From Lujinxingia vulgaris (lineage in GTDB: Bacteria; Myxococcota_A; Bradymonadia; Bradymonadales; Bradymonadaceae), in contig NZ_VOSL01000054.1 of the NCBI RefSeq assembly GCF_007997005.1, positions 1 through 64,000 of the forward strand: 64,000 bases of DNA, read 5' to 3'. The position numbers and the translations under genes were made by a program. Shown here piece after piece: positions 41,618 through 50,436 of the stretch. The notes below the pieces were generated by a model. The model had not been told where the DNA came from and did not search any database. It saw only the letters and a list, made by a program, of their open reading frames with translations. Positions within the stretch are counted from its first letter, which is position 1, and each line of letters opens with the position of its first letter.

Positions 41618-41650
41618 AAAAAACCCGCGCCGGGAGGGTTCGGCGCGGGT
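41618..41650 (-). terminator. Intrinsic terminator of the PHP gene
   Basis: ACCCGCGCCG pairs with CGGCGCGGGT, followed on the minus strand by a run of T. Confidence 0.85.
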
Positions 41651-41680
41651 CGGAAAAACATCTGGAAACGAGCGACGCGA

Positions 41681-42559
41681 TCAGCGCCAGCCCTGAAGCT
41701 CGGCCCAGGCGGTCTGCGAGAGTCGCTCGAAGAAGGCGTCGCGCCAGACGGGACTGAAGTTAACGCGCCCCAGGCGCTCGATGTCGTCGGGGAGGCTTCC
41801 GTGCCAGTCGTTGCTGGCGCTCATGCTCAGGCCATGTTTTTTCGCGACGTCGACAAGGCGCCGCTCGGTGGCCAGGTCATGGGAGGGGTGGCGCACCTCC
41901 AGGGCAAAAAGCCCGGCCTCGCGCCAGCGATCCAGGTGCTCGACCATGGTGGTGTAGCGGCCGGGGTGGGCGAGTATGACCATGCCGCCGGCGTTGTGGA
42001 TGAGGGTGAGGGCGTCGTCGACCGAGAGGTAGGCCATGGGCACGTAGCCCTCCCCGCCCGCGTGCAGCCAGCGATCAAAAGCCTCCTGCGGGGTGTCGAC
42101 AAGGCCCCGGGCGTGCAGCGCGCGTGCCAGATGCGGGCGGCCGACGTTGCCCTGCTTCGACTGGGCCATCACATCGTCCAGGGTGACCTCCAGGCCCAGC
42201 CCGCGCACCCGCTCGACCATCTCGGCCATGCGTTCGTGACGCGCGACCTCCATGGTCTCGGCGTAGCTGGCCAGGTTGGGCTCATCGGGGTCATAGCCGT
42301 AGCCGAGCACATGAATGGACTTGCCTTCGGACTGCGCGCTGATCTCAATGCCACTGATAAAGCTCACGCCCCGCTCTGCGCAGGCCGCCCGCGCCCGCTC
42401 GACGCCGCCGGTGGTGTCGTGGTCGGTGAGCGCCCAGTGAGCCACGCCCCGCTCGGCCATCAGCTCGGCCATGCGTTCGGGCTCGTAGGTGCCATCGCTG
42501 ACGGTGGAGTGGCTGTGGATCTCCATCGGGCCGTCGGCCGGCCAGCTCAAAGTGCTCAT
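41681..42559 (-). CDS. PHP-domain phosphoesterase (RNase AM / nucleoside-bisphosphatase type)
   Basis: A 292-aa cytosolic PHP protein. Metal-binding motifs are IHSHSTVSDGTYEPE near the start, WALTDHDTTGG, the Glu in ISGIEISAQ, VGRPHLARAL, ILAHPGRY and SNDWHGS near the end. This is the YciV/RnmAM-like group acting on 3',5'-bisphosphates or the 5' ends of RNA. Start 42559 is preferred to 42595 because GAGG precedes it at the right distance and the longer version adds no conserved sequence. Confidence 0.85.
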   Translation of the reverse strand: MSTLSWPADGPMEIHSHSTVSDGTYEPERMAELMAERGVAHWALTDHDTTGGVERARAACAERGVSFISGIEISAQSEGKSIHVLGYGYDPDEPNLASYAETMEVARHERMAEMVERVRGLGLEVTLDDVMAQSKQGNVGRPHLARALHARGLVDTPQEAFDRWLHAGGEGYVPMAYLSVDDALTLIHNAGGMVILAHPGRYTTMVEHLDRWREAGLFALEVRHPSHDLATERRLVDVAKKHGLSMSASNDWHGSLPDDIERLGRVNFSPVWRDAFFERLSQTAWAELQGWR

Positions 42560-42593
42560 AGGGCCTCGCAGGGTTGGGGGCGTGCTCACCGTC

Positions 42594-42629
42594 AAAAAAA
42601 TGCCGCAGCAGATCGCATCTGCCGCGGCA
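42594..42629 (-). terminator. Intrinsic terminator downstream of the VWA gene
   Basis: TGCCGC/GCGGCA with inner CAGAT/ATCTG forms a stem followed on the minus strand by seven T. It is ~250 bp from the VWA stop because the third MITE copy lies between them. Confidence 0.75.
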
Positions 42630-42679
42630 CAATCTGGGGGCCGAGCCCCGGTGGGTCAAGGGTCAGCGCTGGCGGGCAC

Positions 42680-42831
42680 AGGGCAATCACAAAGTCCCAC
42701 AAGGATTTTTATTGAGAACCCACCCAATCCGTAGGGAGGGGTCTTGTGCCCCTCCCGAACTCCCAGGGCGGGGACCCACAAGGGGTCCACCTGCGGTGGC
42801 GGGTGGTGGAGACCGAATTTGCGATTGCCCT
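42680..42831 (+). mobile_element. MITE-like repeat, copy 3
   Basis: A 152-bp element in the same orientation as copy 1, with termini AGGGCAATCACAAAGT and ATTTGCGATTGCCCT. The flanking 12-mers GCTGGCGGGCAC (42668..42679) and GCCGGCGGGCAG (42832..42843) match at 10 of 12 positions, a target duplication with two changes. It sits between the VWA gene's stop and its terminator, so it is transcribed as part of that mRNA's 3' end. Confidence 0.82.
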
Positions 42832-42875
42832 GCCGGCGGGCAGGCCCCGCTCAACGCTTCGATGTGGCCCAACGT

Positions 42876-44354
42876 TTAGAAGCGGCCCGGGGCGGCCTCA
42901 CCACGCTCCAGCTCCAGGTCGCGCTCACTGCGCTCGAAGCTCAGGGAGCGGCCCGCCGCCGAGCTCGGCCGGGCGCGCTCCATCTTGAACTGCACGTTCT
43001 GAACCTCATCGGCGACCGCGTCCATGGCCTCAGCGGGGAGCCCGAACTTCGCGGCGGCCTCATTCATGCGGCGGCGCTCGCGGGCCAGGCGACGGGTGGC
43101 ACCCTCCTGGTCGCCGCGGGCATATTCGCGGGTGGCCTCGCGCAGGGTGCGCAGAGCGATGGCCTCCTGAACCCGCGCCATGACCTCGGGGCGCAGGCTG
43201 CTGACCATCGCGACATCATCGCGGGTGGTCGCCGCCTCAACCAGGAGCTCGGTTTCCACGGGGCGCTCGTCCACGCGATCCTCGTAGGTGAGGATGGCGC
43301 GGATGGCCGCCTTGCCATCCAGCGGGATGCCGCGGGTCGTCACACGCACCATCACCCGGCGGCTGGTCTGCGCGCGAAGATCGCCCAGCCCCAGGCTCAA
43401 CGCCCCGGTGCTCACATCGACAGGCATGCCGTAGACCTCTTCAAAGCGCACGCCCGGTGAGGGCAGGAGCGTGAGCGTGACGCCGGTGGCCACGGTGCTG
43501 GCCAGGGCATCGAGCTCCTCGGTGAACGCCCGCTCAAAGTCAGAAGCGCGGGCGATGTAGCTGTAGTTGCCCGCCCCCTCTTCGGCCAATGAGGCCATTA
43601 AATCGGCGTTGTAGCTCGTGCCAAAGCCCAGCGTGGTCACCGAGATGCCGCGGGAGCGCACCCCGCGCACCAGGCGCTGAAGCTCCTCATCGCCGGTCAG
43701 ACCGGCGGTGGGCAGCCCGTCGGTCATCACGATCATGCGATCGACCGAGCCCTCCCGACGCGCTTCGAGAAGCTGGCGGGAGGCCTCCTCCACCCCGCCG
43801 CTCAGATGGGTGGCGCCCATCGCCTCGATGCGCGCGATGGCCGCGACGATCTCACCCCGGCTGCGCGCATCGACGCGCATCGCGGGCATATCGACCCGGG
43901 GCCCGGCCCCAAACGAGATCACGCTGACGCGGTCCCCCTCCTGAAGTCTCTGCACAAAGGCTGTGGCCGCCTCCCTCGCCCGGACCATCGGCTCGCCATC
44001 CATCGAGCCGGAGCGATCGAGCACCAGCGCCACATTGAGCCCGGGGCGGCGCTCGGCGCGGGCCTCCCCGGCCTGCAGCTGCACATCGAGGTAGGTCTCG
44101 GACTCCCGCTCAGCGAGCACCCGGGTGTGGGCCAGCTCCGCGCTCAGCTGGAGCGCGCCCGTCTGATCCGCGGCCTGCTGCTCCATGTTTGGTGCTTCTG
44201 GCGAGGCCACCGGCGTCATCAACGCCTCGCCAGTCGCCGTCGCCAGCGAGGGAAGCACCGTCTCGGTGTTTCGAAGTTGCGGCGCCTGCATCAGCCCCAC
44301 CGTCAGACCTACCACCACTCCCAGCACGATCCATGCGACCTGCGTTGCGTTCAT
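42876..44354 (-). CDS. VWA-domain membrane-anchored protein
   Basis: A 492-aa protein with an N-terminal membrane anchor (VAWIVLGVVVGLTVGLMQ), a VWA domain with a complete MIDAS (LDRSGSMDGE, GATHLSGG, MTDGLPTAG) at ~105-285 and a C-terminal region of beta strands and helices (TLLPSPGVRFEEVYGMPV; RRLARERRRMNEAA). The layout matches secreted or periplasmic VWA proteins of the YfbK type. MIDAS domains bind metal-dependent protein ligands. It is a single gene, divergent from the SurA-like gene. Confidence 0.85.
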   Translation of the reverse strand: MNATQVAWIVLGVVVGLTVGLMQAPQLRNTETVLPSLATATGEALMTPVASPEAPNMEQQAADQTGALQLSAELAHTRVLAERESETYLDVQLQAGEARAERRPGLNVALVLDRSGSMDGEPMVRAREAATAFVQRLQEGDRVSVISFGAGPRVDMPAMRVDARSRGEIVAAIARIEAMGATHLSGGVEEASRQLLEARREGSVDRMIVMTDGLPTAGLTGDEELQRLVRGVRSRGISVTTLGFGTSYNADLMASLAEEGAGNYSYIARASDFERAFTEELDALASTVATGVTLTLLPSPGVRFEEVYGMPVDVSTGALSLGLGDLRAQTSRRVMVRVTTRGIPLDGKAAIRAILTYEDRVDERPVETELLVEAATTRDDVAMVSSLRPEVMARVQEAIALRTLREATREYARGDQEGATRRLARERRRMNEAAAKFGLPAEAMDAVADEVQNVQFKMERARPSSAAGRSLSFERSERDLELERGEAAPGRF

Positions 44355-44591
44355 GACCTCTCCTTATCCGTTAGGGCAGCCCACCGCGGCGCTGCGATCA
44401 TCAAAGCCTTCCCTCCTGCAAACGCGCTCGTGGCGGAATGGATCTAAAAAGGTCGAACTTTTTCCCGCCGCGGGTCGTCCGCGCCGCGCGGGTGCCCACC
44501 CGGGCAGGGAATGCAAAGCGCGATCAGCGGCATTCTCTCTATGCGATACGCCCTTGTTGCGAGCCCCGGCCACTCCCTGTAAGACGCCTCT

Positions 44592-45647
44592 ATGAACCCT
44601 CTGTTGCACATGTTGAGCTTAAAGACGCTGAGCCTGCTTCTGGCGATCCCGGTGCTGGGGTGCGATCCGGGCTTGAGCGAGCCTCCCGCCGACGCCCCCT
44701 CCCGGGCCACAGCGGAGGCGTCTGGCCAGGTGAGCCCGGAGGGTGCAGACGCCCCCGGGGCGGCAGGCGGCGTTGAGGCCTCCGCGGTTGTGGCGCGGGT
44801 CAACGCGGTGCCCATCCACGCCGTCGAGGTGGAGCGGCGCCTCGACCGCATCGATGAGCTCTACCGTCACGCGCGCCGCCCCTTTAACCCGGCGATTCGC
44901 CAGGCCAAGCGCAACGAGGTCATCGACCGGCTTATCGATCACGAGCTTTTGCGCCAGCATATCGACCAGGCCGCCGTGGAGATCGCGCCCAAACGCGTGG
45001 ATCTGGAGGTCGAAGAGCGGGTCGAAGAGCATTTTGGATCCACCACCGCCTTCCAGCGCTACCTGCAGGCCGAGAACCTCACGATGAGCGACTTTCGTCG
45101 CGAGGTTCGCGACGCGATGATCCTGGAGCACACCTTGCTCGGTGAAACGCGCGAAAAACCCGCCGAGGAGCCGGCCGTGAGTGAGGCGCAGCTCCGCGAG
45201 ATCTACGCCCGGGTGGCCGCCGGACGGCCGGCCGCCGCGCGGGTGCGGGTGAGCAGCGTGACCCTGCCGGCGAAGCACCGTCAGCAGGCCGCGCGCATCA
45301 GCCGGGCCCGTTGCACGAACGAGGCTCTGCCCGACGACGCCACCCACCGCGATCTGGGCTGGCGCCAGCGCCACCAGTTCCCGGCCGCCGCCGGATTCCG
45401 ACTCTTTGGCACCGGTGACTCCCCGGCGCGGAGCGCGGTGGTCCCCGCGCCCGACGGAAGCAGCGTGACGGTGTACTGCGTCCACGATCGCCGCGAGGCC
45501 GGTGTGCGGGAGTTCGATGAGGTCGAGCCCCTTTTGCGCGAGCGGGCCAACCGCGCGCTGCTCGAGTCGAAACGCCGCGCCCTGCTGCAACGCCTGCGTG
45601 AGCACGCCGACATCCAGCGCCTCGACGCCACCTCGCCACAACCATGA
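44592..45647 (+). CDS. SurA-like lipoprotein (chaperone / parvulin-type region)
   Basis: A 351-aa lipoprotein (lipobox LAIPVLGC, Cys ~24) with an Ala/Pro linker, then a SurA N-terminal-like helical domain (VVARVNAVPIHAVEVERRL; RNEVIDRLIDHELLRQHI; FQRYLQAENLTMSDFRREV) and a C-terminal parvulin-like region (ARVRVSSVTL, GWRQRHQFPAAAGFRLFG). The parvulin part is short and its active-site residues are not clear, so chaperone rather than isomerase activity is likelier. The stop overlaps the matrixin start (ATGA), which suggests that it helps fold or secrete that protease. Confidence 0.75.
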   Translation: MNPLLHMLSLKTLSLLLAIPVLGCDPGLSEPPADAPSRATAEASGQVSPEGADAPGAAGGVEASAVVARVNAVPIHAVEVERRLDRIDELYRHARRPFNPAIRQAKRNEVIDRLIDHELLRQHIDQAAVEIAPKRVDLEVEERVEEHFGSTTAFQRYLQAENLTMSDFRREVRDAMILEHTLLGETREKPAEEPAVSEAQLREIYARVAAGRPAAARVRVSSVTLPAKHRQQAARISRARCTNEALPDDATHRDLGWRQRHQFPAAAGFRLFGTGDSPARSAVVPAPDGSSVTVYCVHDRREAGVREFDEVEPLLRERANRALLESKRRALLQRLREHADIQRLDATSPQP

Positions 45648-46759
45648 TCATGCGCCGCGCACCAGCTCGCCAGCTGCGCGCGAGCGCCCCGCTGCTGGCA
45701 GCGCTCGCTTCGCTCTCGCCACTTCCTGCGGCAGCCGAGCTTCGCTGGATCGACGCCGAAGCCTCCCCTCCCCCCACCCTGGCCGACCTACCCCACTCGA
45801 CCCGCGCCGAGTTCAACGGGTTTGCTCCCGAGCCCGATCACCTGCCGCTGACGCTTCGCCTCAAAGGCCCGATGCCCGAAGGCGTGGCGCGCGCCGAGGT
45901 GATCGCCGCCCTCGAAGCATCCGCCCGCACCTGGAACGCGGTCGGCTGCGCGCAGGTCGCCTTTAAGACCGAGGTGCAAGCCGGCGAGGAGGCCAGCGAG
46001 GTGGAGGCGGTCGAAGTGAACTTCGAGCCGGGCATCGGGCCCAACGCCGAGCGCATCGCCTGGACCACCTACGCGGCCTCACCCGAGGAACGCGCCCGTG
46101 TGACCCTCAACAGCGCGCTGGTCGTCTGGCGCTCCTCCCCCGATCCCTTCCAGCTGCATGCCGAGCCCGAACGCCCGGCGGTCGATCTTCAGGCGGTCAT
46201 CACCCACGAGCTTGGCCACGTGCTGGGCCTCTCGCACACGCCGGCCCACAACGCCGCGACGATGAGCGCGGCCTACCTGCGCGACGGCCGCCAGCGCGTC
46301 TTAAGCGCCGACGACAAGCTCGGCCTCTGCGCCCTCTTCCCCGCCGAGGGCCGCGAATGCTCCGGTGACGCCCAATGCCCCGAGGCCGGCCGCTGCGTCG
46401 AGGGCGTCTGCGACCCGCACCGCGGCCAGCCCGGCGACTACTGCGCTTTTGATCTGATGCACTGCCCGGGCTTCTGCCTCATCGACGACGCGCCCACCGG
46501 CACCGGCTACTGCTCGGAGCCCTGCGCGTCGGATGCGGCCTGCCCCACCCATTTCGCCTGCCGGCCAGACGACGAGCGCGACGAGGCCGTCTGCACCTTT
46601 GCCCCCGCCGACGACGCCGAAGGCACACCCCGGGGCTGCGCACACACCCCGGCCCCCTCGCAGAGCCCGGCGCTTCCCCTCCTGATCATGCTCCTCGGTG
46701 CGGCTACTCGCCGCTCGACGCGTCAGCGGGCACAGCGCTCCACTGCATCGCCAGAATGA
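45644..46759 (+). CDS. Matrixin-family metalloprotease with MYXO-CTERM-like tail
   Basis: A 371-aa secreted protease. After a signal peptide (~1-31), the catalytic domain contains the zinc motif HELGHVLGLSHT (~185-196) and a downstream Met in ATMSAAYL (the Met-turn). Two Cys-rich repeats follow (CSGDAQCPEAGRCVEGVCD; CASDAACPTHFAC). The C-terminus has a Cys (GCAHTPAPS), a hydrophobic helix (ALPLLIMLLGAA) and Arg residues (TRRSTRQR), like a MYXO-CTERM surface-sorting signal. It overlaps the SurA-like gene by 4 bp and, at its 3' end, a convergent gene by 56 bp. Confidence 0.85.
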   Translation: MIMRRAPARQLRASAPLLAALASLSPLPAAAELRWIDAEASPPPTLADLPHSTRAEFNGFAPEPDHLPLTLRLKGPMPEGVARAEVIAALEASARTWNAVGCAQVAFKTEVQAGEEASEVEAVEVNFEPGIGPNAERIAWTTYAASPEERARVTLNSALVVWRSSPDPFQLHAEPERPAVDLQAVITHELGHVLGLSHTPAHNAATMSAAYLRDGRQRVLSADDKLGLCALFPAEGRECSGDAQCPEAGRCVEGVCDPHRGQPGDYCAFDLMHCPGFCLIDDAPTGTGYCSEPCASDAACPTHFACRPDDERDEAVCTFAPADDAEGTPRGCAHTPAPSQSPALPLLIMLLGAATRRSTRQRAQRSTASPE

Positions 46760-47381
46760 GCTCCTCAAAGACCTCGCGGTAGGCCTCCTGGCGCGACTCC
46801 AGGCAGAAGAGCGAGAAGACCCACATCTGCTCCTCGCTGTGGTGCAGCCAGGTCATCAGGCGGTAGGCCTCGCCATCGGCGTCGACGCCGTAGGTGATGA
46901 GATCGCCTGTGCGCCCGCCAAAATCGACGTCGCGCTCGGCCGTCTCCACCCGAAAACCCGCCCCCTGGATCTGGTTCTGAAAGCTCTGGGCGTAGCGCTC
47001 GGCGCGGCCCACCAGGATCTCGCCACTTAAGCGAACCTCGAGCTGCGCCTCGCTGTCGCCGCTGGCTCGAAAGGTGGCCACGGCACCCGGGCCAGACGGC
47101 ACGATCACCCACCCGGTGGGGCGGCGTATGCGCGCGCCGATCGACTCGATCTCGACCGCCTCCGCCCGGGCCTCGATGGCCTCCTGAGCCACGCGCCCAC
47201 TGGGAGTGCGGGGCAGCCCCTCGGCCTGGCGAACCTCGGGCGCGGCCTGCGGCGCGGCGCGCTCCTGAGCGCGCGCCGACACCGACATCGCCACCACGCT
47301 CCCCACCAGCGCCAGAGCGACACAGGCCCGCGCGCTCCAATGAGCGGCGGGCCTGCTCAAGTTGGCAACGCTCAGCTTCAC
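46704..47381 (-). CDS. Secreted protein, paralogue of its upstream neighbour
   Basis: A 225-aa exported protein with a signal peptide (CVALALVGSVVAMSVSARAQ), a Glu/Ala-rich linker and a C-terminal ~140-residue domain similar in layout to the next gene: IRRPTGWVIVPSGPGAVATFRAS, GRAERYAQSFQNQIQGAGF, GDLITYGVDADGEAYRLM and SLFCLESRQEAY. This resembles DUF1795/PsbP-like folds. Function unknown. Its start overlaps the stop of 47378..47878 (ATGA), so the two form an operon. The last 56 bp overlap the matrixin gene on the other strand. Confidence 0.7.
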   Translation of the reverse strand: MKLSVANLSRPAAHWSARACVALALVGSVVAMSVSARAQERAAPQAAPEVRQAEGLPRTPSGRVAQEAIEARAEAVEIESIGARIRRPTGWVIVPSGPGAVATFRASGDSEAQLEVRLSGEILVGRAERYAQSFQNQIQGAGFRVETAERDVDFGGRTGDLITYGVDADGEAYRLMTWLHHSEEQMWVFSLFCLESRQEAYREVFEELILAMQWSAVPADASSGE

Positions 47382-47878
47382 TCGGCAGCCTCAAAGCTCA
47401 TCGAGGAGACCACCGCGTCGAAGTCGCCGCGCAGGTTCGACGCTTCGCTATCCTGCATATAACCGATCACCAGCCAGGCGGTACCCTCGCGCAGAAACTC
47501 AAACACCAGCACGTTCACGGTCTGACCGGAGTGGGTGTAGGCGTAGCTGCTCAGCTTGCCCTCACGCTCACCGATGGTCGACGCCGCGCTGCTCTGCTGC
47601 TCAAAGCTCGACTCCGTCAGCGTCTTGTGGAAGGTGCTGAAGAAGACATCGGCCACATCCTGGCTCATCAGCTTGGTGCCGATCACCTGAATCTGGCTGC
47701 TGGTCTCGGCGTGCTTGAAGTTGGCGACGGCCTTGTCATCGCTGGCGTTGACTTCCCAGGCGCTCGGCGGCGTGACCGACACGCCGAACTCCTCATTCTG
47801 CACCGCCTCTTGAGCGACTGCGACCGACGAGAGCAACAGCGTGACCAGCAACACGGCGAAAAAACGAGCGATCTTCAT
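47378..47878 (-). CDS. Small secreted DUF1795/PsbP-like protein
   Basis: A 166-aa exported protein with a signal peptide (ARFFAVLLVTLLLSSVAVAQ). The mature domain reads EEFGVSVTPPSAWEVNASDD, SSQIQVIGTKLMSQDVADV, EGKLSSYAYTHSGQTVNV and ends DFDAVVSSMSFEAAE, the pattern of single-domain DUF1795-like envelope proteins. GAGGAG precedes the ATG at good spacing; the frame continues to 48139 but without signal features. It is co-translated with its downstream paralogue. Function unknown. Confidence 0.75.
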   Translation of the reverse strand: MKIARFFAVLLVTLLLSSVAVAQEAVQNEEFGVSVTPPSAWEVNASDDKAVANFKHAETSSQIQVIGTKLMSQDVADVFFSTFHKTLTESSFEQQSSAASTIGEREGKLSSYAYTHSGQTVNVLVFEFLREGTAWLVIGYMQDSEASNLRGDFDAVVSSMSFEAAE

Positions 47879-48118
47879 GGGGTATCTCCTCAAATGGATA
47901 TCGCGACACGTCGCGCGAAGGTCTGTGGACAGCACGGAGTTATAACAGCAGGGGGTGGGTTGGGCAACCACAGGCTCAAGGCGTCTGGCCGCCCCGCCCG
48001 CCGCACCCGACGCGGGGCGTTGCGCAGGTGACGAATGCCGCGTCGCCACGTACATTGACGCGCGCGATGACGAAACCTTCACCTCCCCGATGATCTTCCG
48101 TCGACGGCCCTGGCACCT

Positions 48119-50386
48119 ATGTTCGACTCCTCGCCACAAAAGTCACGCCCGACGCTGCGCTTTGTGCTCGCCCTGGCCGCGCTCCTCGCGTTGAGCCTGG
48201 GGTGGCTCAGCCCGATCAACGCCCAGCAGCCCGACATCCCCTTTGTCGGCCCACCGCAACCCTCCGAGGAGAGCGGCAACGGTGGCAATGCCGCCGATGG
48301 GAGCGGCTCCGAAGACACGGCGGAGGCTCCCAGCCTTGATGTGCACTCGGTGGAGCCGGGCCTGAAGCAGGCACAGTCGCTCCTGAAGCAAAACTACGCC
48401 GACTTTCTCGTCCGCGAGCCCCTGCAATTTGACTTAAGCCTGGCCGACCATCTGTTGGCGGACGCCTACGCGCTCTGGGACGGGCTGCGCGATCTGCGCG
48501 AGAACATCGCCGAAGTGAACCCCTGGGTGCTCGTCGACTGGGCGGTGCCGATCCTCATCCTGCTGATCTTCGCGGTCATCTTCATCCTGCTCGACCGCCA
48601 GGCCCAGCGCGTGGCCCGACGCAGCCAGATCCTGGTGCACATCGACCTCTCCCCCTGGCTGACCAGTGTGCTGCGCAGCCTGGTGTTGTTGCTGGGGCGA
48701 GCGGCGGCCATCGCGCTGCTGGTGGCGTTGAGCTACTTCCCGATTCAGGCGGCCTTCTCCAGCGTGGCGTGGACCCGGGTGCTCTCTGGAGCGCTGTGGT
48801 GGCTGCTGGCCTACCGCGCCGCGCACGCCATGATTGTGACCACGCTGCGCTTAAGCCCGGTCGACCCCGGCGCGACCTCCCACTACCTGCGCCTGGAGCG
48901 TTTTGCGCTGATCACGCTGCGCATCTCCCTGGGCTTTTTGCTCCTGCTCACCGCGCTCTATCATTTTGAGTATCGCCCGGACGCCATCGGCTTTGTCGCG
49001 TTTGCGTTTCGGCTGACGCTGGCGCTGGCGCCAATCTACCTCTTCTTCGCACGCGACGCGGTGCTCGCGCTCCTGCCGGCTCCCCAGCGCTCTCCCCTCT
49101 ACGCGATGGTGCGCCGCGCCATCTCGGCGAACTACTACGGGATGCTCGCCGTCACCATCGCGCTCCTGCTCTTTAACGCCGCCGGCTTTGTGCACGCGGC
49201 GACGTTCATCCTGGCGCGCGGCTATGCGCTCATCGTGCTGCTGACCCTCTCCTTCTCGGCGGCCGAGCGCCTGCGTGCCTACGTGGCCCATAAGAGCGAG
49301 GAGGCCCGCGAAGAGGCCGAGGGCGAAGAAGACGCCCTGGCCTCCCCCCTGCTCCGCGCCATCGAACAATGGACGCTGGCCCTGGGGGGCCTGCTGGTGA
49401 TCACCCTCGCGCTGCGCCTGCTCGCCCTCTACGAGCCGGTGGTCGCGCTGCTTAAAGTGCCCTTCCTCTCGGTAGGCAACGTCGCGATCTCGATCTACAG
49501 CCTGCTCACGATCGTGCTGATCGTGGTGGCTACGGTCCTCTCCATCCGCCTCTTCAAGGCGCTGCTCAACGCCAAAGTCTACCCGGCCCTCAACGTCGAT
49601 GTGGGGGTAGCCTACGCGGTCAACACGCTGATCAACTACGCGCTGATCGTGATCGCGTTTGTGCTCTGCATGGTGGCGCTGGGGGTACAGCCCTCGGCGG
49701 TGATGGTCGTGCTGGCCAGCCTGGGGGTGGGCATCGGCTTTGGCCTGCAAAACCTCACCGAGAACCTCATCAGCGGCTTTATCCTGCTCTTTGGCCGCGC
49801 GGTGAAAAAGGGCGACTTCATCTCGGTCAACGACGTCTACGGCCGGGTCGAAGCGGTGGGTGCACGCAGCGTGGTGGTGCGCACCCCGGACAACTACGAC
49901 ATGCTCATTCCGAGCAAAGACATCGTCAGCGGGCGCATCATCAACTGGACCTTCCACGACTCGATTGTGCGCGTGCACATCCCGATCGGCGTCTCCTACA
50001 ACTCCGATCCCCGTCAGGTTGAAGAGCTCCTGCTGGAGGCGGCGAGCCGCGACAGCAACATCCTCCCTCACCCCGCCCCGGACGTGTGGCTTGTGGGCTT
50101 TGGCGACAACAGCATCGACTTTGAGTTGCTTGTGCACTTTGACTGCCGCAGCACCACCGAGCGCAAACTGCGGGGCAAGTTCAACTTCATCCTGTGGGAG
50201 GTGCTGCACGAGGCGGGCATCGAGATTCCCTTCCCCCAGCGCGACGTGCACCTGCGAAGCGTGGACTTTTTGCCCGAGGTCAACCGTCAGCTGGGCTTTG
50301 GCCCCAGACGCACAGAGCGCTCCGAGCGCGCGTCTGGCGAGGCGGCCAGCGCCGAGCCGCCTCACCCCTCGGAGTCCGAGGACTGA
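48119..50386 (+). CDS. MscS-family mechanosensitive channel with large N-terminal domain
   Basis: A 755-aa inner-membrane protein. A signal-like first helix and a ~100-residue periplasmic stretch precede ~10 membrane helices. The MscS core lies at ~520-740: the pore helix VMVVLASLGVGIGFGLQNLTEN, the beta-domain block GRAVKKGDFISVNDVYGRV and IPSKDIVSGRIINWT, and the C-terminal alpha/beta domain. This is the large, MscK/YbdG-like form that releases solutes on hypo-osmotic shock. It is divergent from the DUF1795-like gene. Confidence 0.92.
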   Translation: MFDSSPQKSRPTLRFVLALAALLALSLGWLSPINAQQPDIPFVGPPQPSEESGNGGNAADGSGSEDTAEAPSLDVHSVEPGLKQAQSLLKQNYADFLVREPLQFDLSLADHLLADAYALWDGLRDLRENIAEVNPWVLVDWAVPILILLIFAVIFILLDRQAQRVARRSQILVHIDLSPWLTSVLRSLVLLLGRAAAIALLVALSYFPIQAAFSSVAWTRVLSGALWWLLAYRAAHAMIVTTLRLSPVDPGATSHYLRLERFALITLRISLGFLLLLTALYHFEYRPDAIGFVAFAFRLTLALAPIYLFFARDAVLALLPAPQRSPLYAMVRRAISANYYGMLAVTIALLLFNAAGFVHAATFILARGYALIVLLTLSFSAAERLRAYVAHKSEEAREEAEGEEDALASPLLRAIEQWTLALGGLLVITLALRLLALYEPVVALLKVPFLSVGNVAISIYSLLTIVLIVVATVLSIRLFKALLNAKVYPALNVDVGVAYAVNTLINYALIVIAFVLCMVALGVQPSAVMVVLASLGVGIGFGLQNLTENLISGFILLFGRAVKKGDFISVNDVYGRVEAVGARSVVVRTPDNYDMLIPSKDIVSGRIINWTFHDSIVRVHIPIGVSYNSDPRQVEELLLEAASRDSNILPHPAPDVWLVGFGDNSIDFELLVHFDCRSTTERKLRGKFNFILWEVLHEAGIEIPFPQRDVHLRSVDFLPEVNRQLGFGPRRTERSERASGEAASAEPPHPSESED

Positions 50387-50436
50387 GCTCCCCCCCTGAA
50401 AATGTCTCGCTATCAAATGACGAATAGGGCGCGGCC

